Origin: Leptolinea sp.
GTDB lineage: Bacteria > Chloroflexota > Anaerolineae > Anaerolineales > Anaerolineaceae
NCBI GenBank assembly: GCA_022837205.1
Contig: JALHEL010000151.1
Location: 8,032-13,092, forward strand
Reading direction: 5' to 3'
Length of the DNA stretch: 5,061 bases
The notes beneath the pieces were generated by a model. The model did not search any database. It was not told the DNA's origin and saw nothing but the letters and a program-made list of their open reading frames with translations. Shown here one piece after another: positions 1 to 5,061 of this stretch (positions within the stretch are counted from its first letter, which is position 1; every line of letters begins with the position of its first letter). Both the position numbers and the translations under genes were made by a program.

Positions 1-1
1 T

Positions 2-2323
2 TTAAGCGAAAAAAATCTTATTGAGTCTATCAGCAAGCAAAATTTCCCTCATTGTAATTCCACGGGAATCGATTCCCTGTATTTCAACGGTCAACCTGCT
101 TCCTTCGATAATCAAATTACATTGTTTTTTATTCATTTTCAAATAGTTCCAAATTTTTCGAACCATCATATTGGCGATATCGTTGTTCCCGCTTTCAGTT
201 GATCGTATCAATTTTAAATTCTCCCGCCGCCATGCTTTCAGAGTGTATATCCATTGGTTTAACTGATCGTCAGTTAATATTTCGTCGATTAAACTGGTGT
301 ATTTTATCTGACGATCAAACCATTCGGTAATCCTTCTTAATCGTTCGATTCGATGCCAAGGTTCTCCGTTTCTTGAAAGATTATGCCCTTCGCGTGGAAA
401 TCGAACCATATTAACATCACGGTTTCCGTTTCTCCTTAAATGAGTAAAAAAGCTCTCTGCCTGGCTGATTGGGCATCGATAGTCTAATTCGCTATGTAAT
501 ATCAATAACGGTGTGGTCACATTTTTTGCATGCGCGATCGGAGAATATTCCCAAAGTTCTTTTAAATTTTCCTCCCGCGGAATCCCGCCGTAGTACCATT
601 CTACCGATTCGGGGATATCACCGCTGCCAAACATATTTAATTCATCATAGACTCCTCTTTGTGCCACAGCGGCAGCAAACCTGCCGGTATGTGTGACGAT
701 CCAGGCGGTCAAAAATCCGCCGTATGACCCTCCCGTTACACATAATCTGTTTTGATCAACCGACCTTTCTTTGGCAAGAAATGCATCCAAACCGTTCATA
801 ATGTCAGCCATGTCGGTATATCCGCCCTTACCTCTTAATTTTTGAAATCGGGCACCATATCCGGCTGAACCTCTCGGATTACAGAAGAAGACAAAATATC
901 CTCTTGAACACAATACTTGAAATTCATGCCAAAAAGAGTTTCCCCACATGATTTGCGGTCCTCCATGAATTTCAACAACCGCAGGGTAGGTTTTTTGCGG
1001 ATTAAAATCTTTTGGTTTAAAATACCATCCTTGAATACTCAGACCGTCTGTACCGGTAAACTCCAGTTCATCAGGAATTGAAAAGGCATGAGAAGTTTCA
1101 AAATCTTTATTGAAATGTGTCAGTTGATTTTCTTCTCCCGTATCGACATTTTTTATAAATAAATCACCGGGCGTAATCGGCGACGATACGGAAAATGCAA
1201 TCATTTTACCGTCCGTACTGACATCAAATTGCTCTACCATCCTCTTTCCGTAAACAATTTCTCTCGGCGTCCCCCCTGCTAAATCGTTTTGAACAATTTT
1301 TCCGTCGCCATGATCGTGAACTAAAAAATATATATGTTTGCTGTCACTATCCCACTTAAAATTGATAACGGTTTGATCTTCCGTACTGATAATCTTGTTT
1401 TCAGCTTTTTCCACACATGAGTTTACGGCAACATAGTAAGGTTCTTCATACGGACTTTCTGCTTTTTGGACATAGAAATAAGCAAGCCACCTTCCGTCAG
1501 GTGAAATTTCTATCTCTCTTCCCTCCTCCGAGACTTCAGATAAAATAACCTCTTCTTTTGCTGAGTAAATATCAAATTTTAGAACTGAAGACCATAATTC
1601 AAAATTTTCCTCACCGGATGACTGATCTCTTTTTGAATTAGAAAATACAAATTTTGAGTCCTTTGACCATTCGGGAGCGCCATGATGATATTCACCATTC
1701 GATAAACGCATCAGAGAACCGCCTTTTGAGGAAATAACATAGATATGTTGGTAGCATCCGTCAAAAAAAGCAGTACCGGTTCGATAAGGAAGCTGGGTGA
1801 CCACACGTGGATCTTGAAGTTCCTGCCGGTGCATTTTCGACCATTCTTTCGGTACTTCTTTCAGCCCTTTATTATATAAAATTCCTAAATCTTCTAAATG
1901 ATGCTCATTCAAAGTGGATAGAGAATTAAAAGCGATCCATTTAGAATCCGGTGACCAATTTATATTCGAAACTCCTCCGACCATATCGGTTATTTGAACA
2001 GCTTCTCCGCCATTTAATGAAATGACATATAACTGTGAAGATCCGTCCCGTGATGAAATGAATGCCAAGCGTGTGCCGTCGGGAGACCAGCGAGGATTTT
2101 GATCCGAAGTGCCGTTCGTAAACGGATACGGTTCCGATTTTCCATCTGTATCAACCATCCATATAGTGCGGTGATAGTCATTCCCTTCTTCGTCCGCTTG
2201 CATTCGAACAAATGCGATTTTTTTCCCGTCCGTACTGAATTGTGGATCTTCGATGATCGAATAATCGAATAAACTCTCTGGGCAAATTGGTTTTAACATT
2301 TTGCTGTTATCTTTATTTTCCAT
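2..2323 (-). CDS. S9 family serine peptidase (acylaminoacyl-peptidase / dipeptidyl aminopeptidase type) with a C-terminal extension
   Basis: This 773-residue protein is complete. Seven propeller-type repeats of the WSPDG kind (near residues 27, 77, 121, 217, 271, 321 and 365) form an N-terminal beta-propeller that in this family limits access to the active site. The alpha/beta-hydrolase domain follows (about 415-672): HGGP oxyanion-hole motif at 453-456, PRGSAGYG at 483-490, nucleophile Ser533 in GGSYGG, Asp614 in SELDYR and His647 in REGHN. GGSYGG is typical of the S9C (acylaminoacyl-peptidase) branch rather than GWSYGG of dipeptidyl peptidase IV. No signal peptide or membrane segment is visible, so it probably acts in the cytoplasm on short peptides. 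Related bacterial proteins usually end near residue 672 (WFDRQI); the last 100 residues are extra. The ATG start has only a weak AGG ten bases upstream. It lies 32 bases after the permease gene, suggesting cotranscription. Exact substrate specificity cannot be read from sequence. Confidence 0.95.
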   Translation of the reverse strand: MENKDNSKMLKPICPESLFDYSIIEDPQFSTDGKKIAFVRMQADEEGNDYHRTIWMVDTDGKSEPYPFTNGTSDQNPRWSPDGTRLAFISSRDGSSQLYVISLNGGEAVQITDMVGGVSNINWSPDSKWIAFNSLSTLNEHHLEDLGILYNKGLKEVPKEWSKMHRQELQDPRVVTQLPYRTGTAFFDGCYQHIYVISSKGGSLMRLSNGEYHHGAPEWSKDSKFVFSNSKRDQSSGEENFELWSSVLKFDIYSAKEEVILSEVSEEGREIEISPDGRWLAYFYVQKAESPYEEPYYVAVNSCVEKAENKIISTEDQTVINFKWDSDSKHIYFLVHDHGDGKIVQNDLAGGTPREIVYGKRMVEQFDVSTDGKMIAFSVSSPITPGDLFIKNVDTGEENQLTHFNKDFETSHAFSIPDELEFTGTDGLSIQGWYFKPKDFNPQKTYPAVVEIHGGPQIMWGNSFWHEFQVLCSRGYFVFFCNPRGSAGYGARFQKLRGKGGYTDMADIMNGLDAFLAKERSVDQNRLCVTGGSYGGFLTAWIVTHTGRFAAAVAQRGVYDELNMFGSGDIPESVEWYYGGIPREENLKELWEYSPIAHAKNVTTPLLILHSELDYRCPISQAESFFTHLRRNGNRDVNMVRFPREGHNLSRNGEPWHRIERLRRITEWFDRQIKYTSLIDEILTDDQLNQWIYTLKAWRRENLKLIRSTESGNNDIANMMVRKIWNYLKMNKKQCNLIIEGSRLTVEIQGIDSRGITMREILLADRLNKIFFA

Positions 2324-2340
2324 TCTATGACTGCCTATTC

Positions 2341-2361
2341 TTATAAAAATCTTTTTTATAA
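2341..2361 (-). repeat. AT-only inverted repeat spanning the DppC-type permease stop codon
   Basis: TTATAAAAA (2341-2349) and TTTTTATAA (2353-2361) are perfect 9-base inverted arms around a 3-base loop. The right arm contains the permease stop codon (2356-2358); the left arm lies in the gap before the S9 peptidase gene. All pairs are A-T, so an RNA hairpin would be weak. It is not followed by a T tract in the transcribed direction, so it does not look like a terminator. Confidence 0.5.
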
Positions 2362-3279
2362 TAACGTTCTTGGATCAAAAACATCTCGCAACCAATCTCC
2401 TAACAGATTAATTCCCAGGACAGTAATTCCGATTGCTAAACCGGGTAAAGTGGTAAGCCACCATGCTTGCCGAATATATTCACGACCCTCCGAAAGCATC
2501 ATCCCCCATGTCGGTGTGGTCGGCTTAACTCCTAACCCCAAAAAACTCAAAGTTGCTTCGGTAATAATTGTCGAAGCGACAGCAAATGATGCAACCACGA
2601 TAACGGAATTAACTACGTTTGGTAAAATGTGCTTAAAAATAATCCGCATATTACTTGCACCGAGCGAGCGTGCCGATTCTACAAATTCTTTCTCACGTAA
2701 TGAAAGCACTTCTCCTCTGACAACGCGAGCATACGAGACCCATCCGGTCAAGCCCAAGACCAAAATCATGTTTCCCAATCCGGGACCGATCACAGCAAGG
2801 ACAGCCAACATTAGTAAAATAAAGGGAAAAGCCAATAGAATATCAGCTATGCGCATAATGATATCATCGACTATCCCGCCAAAATATCCGGCGATTAATC
2901 CGAGTGTTACCCCGATGCATCCGGAAATAATGACCGACGTTATTCCGACGAGCAAGGATACCCGTGCTCCGTAAACGATCCGAGCCCAAATATCTCTTCC
3001 CAATGCGTCTGTTCCAAGCGGATGACTCACAACCGAATAACGGAACGGTACGGGGGGTTTCAGCCGTGCCATTAAATCAGTGGTTACCGGGTCATATGGC
3101 GTTAATATCGGAGCGAGAATAGCAAATAACGAAACGATAAAAATTACGATGATCGCAAATTTTGCTTTCGTCGATTTTTTCAAATCATACAAAAAACGGC
3201 TGTTACTCGATTTTTTTGGCTTTTTAATTTCTACCGCATGCTTTTCAGATTTTGTTGTATTGTTAGATGGTTCCATCAT
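2356..3279 (-). CDS. dppC: DppC/OppC-type ABC transporter permease
   Basis: This is the second inner-membrane permease subunit of a peptide/nickel-type ABC importer, 307 residues, the normal length. A polar, lysine-rich cytoplasmic tail (1-40) precedes the first membrane segment (about 41-60). The hallmark HPLGTDALGRDIWAR (86-100) of the OppC family follows, then further hydrophobic segments near 106-131, 145-165, 168-182, 222-242 and 275-295. The EAA loop that docks the ATPase is visible at about 196-221 (EFVESARSLGAS followed by KHILPN). The start is ATG at 3277-3279, with a second ATG immediately after it; AGGA at 3286-3289 serves either, and an in-frame stop at 3292-3294 rules out a longer protein. 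It begins 23 bases after the other permease gene and pairs with it. The symbol is a family-level label: the substrate could be di- or oligopeptides, glutathione or another small solute. Confidence 0.95.
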   Translation of the reverse strand: MMEPSNNTTKSEKHAVEIKKPKKSSNSRFLYDLKKSTKAKFAIIVIFIVSLFAILAPILTPYDPVTTDLMARLKPPVPFRYSVVSHPLGTDALGRDIWARIVYGARVSLLVGITSVIISGCIGVTLGLIAGYFGGIVDDIIMRIADILLAFPFILLMLAVLAVIGPGLGNMILVLGLTGWVSYARVVRGEVLSLREKEFVESARSLGASNMRIIFKHILPNVVNSVIVVASFAVASTIITEATLSFLGLGVKPTTPTWGMMLSEGREYIRQAWWLTTLPGLAIGITVLGINLLGDWLRDVFDPRTLL

Positions 3280-3285
3280 ATTATT

Positions 3286-3289
3286 TCCT
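3286..3289 (-). promoter_or_regulatory. Shine-Dalgarno site for the DppC-type permease
   Basis: AGGA on the minus strand lies 6 bases before the first ATG (3279-3277) and 9 bases before the second (3276-3274). It sits inside the 23-base gap between the two permease genes. Which of the two adjacent ATG codons is used cannot be decided from sequence. Confidence 0.65.
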
Positions 3290-3302
3290 ACTTATCCTTT
3301 GG

Positions 3303-4229
3303 TTATTGAAGTCTCACGCGGGGGTCAAGTATTGTGTAGGTAAAATCAACCAGTAAATTCGCAAAAACGAACATTAATGCAAAAAGTGTCACACAAGCTT
3401 GGACCATCATAATATCTTTCCCATTTATGGCATTGACGGTCAGCATTCCCATCCCGGGCCATGCAAATATTGTTTCGACAACCAAAGCTCCGCTGAGCAG
3501 GCTTCCCAAATCCATGCCCACCATTGTCACAACCGGAATCAACACATTTCTTAAGGCATGTTTTATATAAACATTTCTTTCCGTTTGCCCTTTAGCACGC
3601 GCAGTCCGAATATAATCTTCTCCCAAAACTTCCAGCATAGAACTTCTGATCAATCTTGTATTTCTCGCAATCCCATAAAATGACAGCGTAATTACCGGGA
3701 GGACCATACTCCGAATTCCCTCATATCGCCCCGAAACCGGAAGCCATTTTAGATTCACGGAAAATATCATCATGAGCATTAACCCGATCCAAAAAGACGG
3801 CATCGACTGGCCGAGTAAGGCCAGAACCATAGAAAAGCTATCCCATTTTGTCCCCCGCTTTAGGGCAGCAAATACCCCAAGCGGGAAAGACACCAATAAT
3901 TGCAAAATCAATGAAACCACAGTGAGTTGCAGCGTAGCGGGAAATCGCTCGACAATGATTTTCCAGTTGTCCTCTTTATATTTATAAGACCAACCGAAAT
4001 CGCCTCGGACAGCATTTTTTAGCCAATCAAAATATTGAACCAAAATCGGACGATCAAACCCCATGCGATGGCGAAATGCTTGGATATCTTCTTCCGTCAT
4101 CCCGCGCATATCACCGATTAATACATAAGTCGGATCACCCGCTAAAAAATTGATTGAAAATGCCGCAATTGTTATACCGAAAATAACTATAATCGCTTGA
4201 AGCAAACGCCGAGCTGTATATCGAGCCAC
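3303..4229 (-). CDS. dppB: DppB/OppB-type ABC transporter permease
   Basis: This is the first inner-membrane permease subunit of a peptide/nickel-type ABC importer, 308 residues, the normal length. The N-terminus (ARYTARRLLQAIIVIFGIT) leads into membrane segment 1 (about 9-29), followed by the conserved GDP (31-33), the extracytoplasmic motif MGFDRPILVQYFDWL (56-70) and GDFGWS (76-81). Further hydrophobic segments lie near 100-122, 132-157, 174-188, 229-251 and 274-298. The EAA loop for ATPase contact is at about 200-232 (EDYIRTARAKG, then HALRN). It ends in the family's usual LDPRVR. The start codon is GTG at 4227-4229: a perfect AGGAGG sits 5 bases upstream and an in-frame TAG at 4239-4241 excludes any longer form. 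It is separated from the binding-protein gene by a 173-base spacer with a hairpin but nearly abuts the second permease. The symbol is at family level; cargo is inferred only. Confidence 0.96.
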   Translation of the reverse strand: MARYTARRLLQAIIVIFGITIAAFSINFLAGDPTYVLIGDMRGMTEEDIQAFRHRMGFDRPILVQYFDWLKNAVRGDFGWSYKYKEDNWKIIVERFPATLQLTVVSLILQLLVSFPLGVFAALKRGTKWDSFSMVLALLGQSMPSFWIGLMLMMIFSVNLKWLPVSGRYEGIRSMVLPVITLSFYGIARNTRLIRSSMLEVLGEDYIRTARAKGQTERNVYIKHALRNVLIPVVTMVGMDLGSLLSGALVVETIFAWPGMGMLTVNAINGKDIMMVQACVTLFALMFVFANLLVDFTYTILDPRVRLQ

Positions 4230-4234
4230 TATTA

Positions 4235-4240
4235 CCTCCT
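4235..4240 (-). promoter_or_regulatory. Strong Shine-Dalgarno site for the DppB-type permease
   Basis: On the minus strand AGGAGG is followed by TAATA and then the GTG start at 4229-4227. It is the strongest ribosome-binding site in the window, and it settles the choice of a GTG start together with the in-frame TAG that overlaps it at 4241-4239. Confidence 0.88.
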
Positions 4241-4317
4241 AACAAGCTGCAGAAAGTTATCGCTGGATTTAGATTTCCAAATTTTTACCACTATTCACTT
4301 ATCTCGAAAAATGATCC

Positions 4318-4359
4318 TTCGAAGTAAGGCAGTGAAATATGCTCACTGCCTTACTCGAA
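4318..4359 (-). terminator. Imperfect hairpin downstream of the binding-protein gene (attenuator, partial terminator or mRNA-stabilising element)
   Basis: The arms GTAAGGCAGTGA (4324-4335) and TCACTGCCTTAC (4343-4354) pair perfectly. The pairing continues for five more base pairs (4318-4322 with 4355-4359) past a single unpaired A at 4323, giving 17 pairs around a 7-base loop. In the transcribed direction it begins 43 bases after the binding-protein stop codon. Five T residues (4311-4307) follow, but six bases beyond the stem, so it is a poor match to a classical intrinsic terminator. Known precedent is the hairpin between binding-protein and permease genes that protects the upstream mRNA and lowers downstream expression. 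That role is inferred here. Confidence 0.65.
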
Positions 4360-4371
4360 TGTTTATAGCGT

Positions 4372-4385
4372 AAATAATATTATTT
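4372..4385. repeat. 14-base AT palindrome in the spacer after the binding-protein gene
   Basis: AAATAATATTATTT is a perfect 14-base palindrome lying between the binding-protein stop codon and the larger hairpin. It consists only of A and T, so chance occurrence in an AT-rich spacer is quite possible. No function is assigned. Confidence 0.35.
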
Positions 4386-4402
4386 TGTTGATCCGGAAAA
4401 AT

Positions 4403-5061
4403 TTACTTATATTTTTTCGCAGATTTCATCAGCGCACGACCGGTCGGATTGGGTTCCCATTCAAGCTTGTTATTGATTCCCCAAACATCGATCATGATAT
4501 ACAAAGGAACAATTGCCGCTTCGTTATATACAATTTCCTGCATCTTATTAAGCAGTTCAGCCCTTTTATTCATATCGAATTCCACTAACAACTGGTCAAA
4601 AAGCGCTTCAAATTCGGGGTTATTCCATCGCCCGTAATTGCTTGCGGAATCCGCTTTCAAGTCGGTGATATCACCTTGACCTTCATAGCTGGTACAACTG
4701 GCAATATAAAACATATCATCGACTTCGCGTTTATCCAACTTTTCAAACGCAGCAGCCCGATCCAGATAATAAGGCTCGGCATTTATCCCCGCTTTGCGGA
4801 ACATATCGACGATTGACAGCAAAACCTCATAACGCTCACTGGTCTGTTCATAATAAACCATAATCTTCGGTGCTAATTCTTTGCCGTCTTTTTCCCAAAA
4901 GCCCTTTGCATTCTTAACATACCCATCAGCGGTAAGAAGTTCATTGACCTTGTTCAGATCATATGGATATGGTTTCAGATTCTCATTGAGCCACGGGCGG
5001 TTGACATTTGTCACCATACGTGGAACAGCTCCGTAGAAGAAGGATTGGTTGATGGCATCCC
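4403..5061 (-). CDS. ABC transporter substrate-binding protein, family 5 (peptide/nickel type), C-terminal part
   Basis: The last 218 residues of an extracellular solute-binding protein are present; the reading frame stays open to the right edge, so the start, signal peptide and most of the protein (normally 500-600 residues) lie outside. The visible part begins DAINQSFFYGAVPR, which matches the family's conserved segment after the first ligand-contacting region, and continues with YPYDLNKVNELLTADGY, typical of the SBP_bac_5 C-terminal lobe. Later come the hinge and lobe segments (WNNPEFEALFDQL and EIVYNEAAIVPLY) and the closing NPTGRALMKSAKKYK. Where many peptide-binding members carry a PDP-like turn, this one has YEGQGDITDLKADSASNYGR, so its ligand class is uncertain. 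It presumably delivers ligand to the two permeases encoded just downstream. The internal Met codon at 5015-5017 is not the real start. Confidence 0.94.
   Translation of the reverse strand, partial: DAINQSFFYGAVPRMVTNVNRPWLNENLKPYPYDLNKVNELLTADGYVKNAKGFWEKDGKELAPKIMVYYEQTSERYEVLLSIVDMFRKAGINAEPYYLDRAAAFEKLDKREVDDMFYIASCTSYEGQGDITDLKADSASNYGRWNNPEFEALFDQLLVEFDMNKRAELLNKMQEIVYNEAAIVPLYIMIDVWGINNKLEWEPNPTGRALMKSAKKYK

Noticed and set aside
469..696. Plus-strand open frame of 75 codons
   Set aside because: It is antisense to the catalytic domain of the peptidase, including near the GGSYGG codons, and its product shows no coding character.
2014..2211. Minus-strand open frame of 65 codons inside the peptidase gene
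   Set aside because: It is an alternate frame within the propeller region of the S9 peptidase, which has clear family motifs in the main frame.
2324..2360. Possible promoter for the peptidase gene in the gap after the DppC-type permease
   Set aside because: TATAAG- and TATAAA-like strings are present, but they belong to the AT inverted repeat and no suitable -35 box sits at the right distance.
2327..2974. Plus-strand open frame of 215 codons
   Set aside because: It lies almost wholly antisense to the well-supported DppC-type permease gene. Its translation is low-complexity in character (rich in T, S, P, I) with no recognisable motif, as expected for a shadow of a real gene.
3080..3343. Plus-strand open frame of 87 codons
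   Set aside because: It runs antisense across the junction of the two permease genes. Its hydrophobic stretch simply mirrors the first membrane segment of the DppC-type protein.
3772..3987. Plus-strand open frame of 71 codons
   Set aside because: It is antisense to the DppB-type permease and has no motif or supporting ribosome-binding site.
4241..4317. Possible promoter for the permease genes between the hairpin and the GTG start
   Set aside because: I looked for TTGACA- and TATAAT-like boxes at about 17-base spacing on the minus strand and found no convincing pair.
4385..4637. Two overlapping plus-strand open frames (4385-4588 and 4449-4637)
   Set aside because: Both are antisense to the binding-protein C-terminus, whose frame is clearly the coding one.
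5015..5017. Met codon as a start for the binding-protein gene
   Set aside because: The frame continues upstream to the edge of the window with family-typical residues (AINQSFFYGA), so this is an internal methionine of a truncated gene.

Overview
The window is a slice of one minus-strand gene cluster for ABC-type uptake of peptides, or of a similar small solute, followed by an intracellular-type serine peptidase. All four genes read right to left. In order of transcription they are: the C-terminal part of a family 5 extracellular solute-binding protein (cut by the right edge), a DppB-type permease, a DppC-type permease, and a complete S9 prolyl-oligopeptidase-family peptidase whose stop codon lies at the extreme left edge. 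Base composition is AT-leaning, by eye in the low forties percent GC. There is one canonical AGGAGG Shine-Dalgarno in front of a GTG start, and the protein sequences resemble those of Gram-positive low-GC bacteria (Bacillota). That assignment is an inference from style; no marker gene is present.

Layout. 5061-4403: binding-protein C-terminus. 4402-4230: a 173-base spacer holding a strong imperfect hairpin (4318-4359), a short AT palindrome and the ribosome-binding site of the next gene. 4229-3303: first permease. A 23-base gap follows. 3279-2356: second permease. A 32-base gap carries the right-hand part of an AT-only hairpin that spans the permease stop codon. 2323-2: S9 peptidase. The tight spacing of the last three genes suggests one transcript. 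The hairpin after the binding-protein gene sits where many transporter operons separate a highly expressed binding protein from less expressed membrane genes.

Working model (inference): the lipid-anchored or secreted binding protein captures oligopeptides, the two permeases form the membrane channel, ATPase subunits encoded outside the window power import, and the S9 peptidase cleaves the imported peptides in the cytoplasm. No ATPase gene lies in the window. The most unusual point is a C-terminal extension of about 100 residues on the peptidase, beyond the normal end of the catalytic domain, which I do not recognise. Otherwise this is an ordinary nutrient-uptake locus; I see no mobile element, CRISPR array, RNA gene or defence system.
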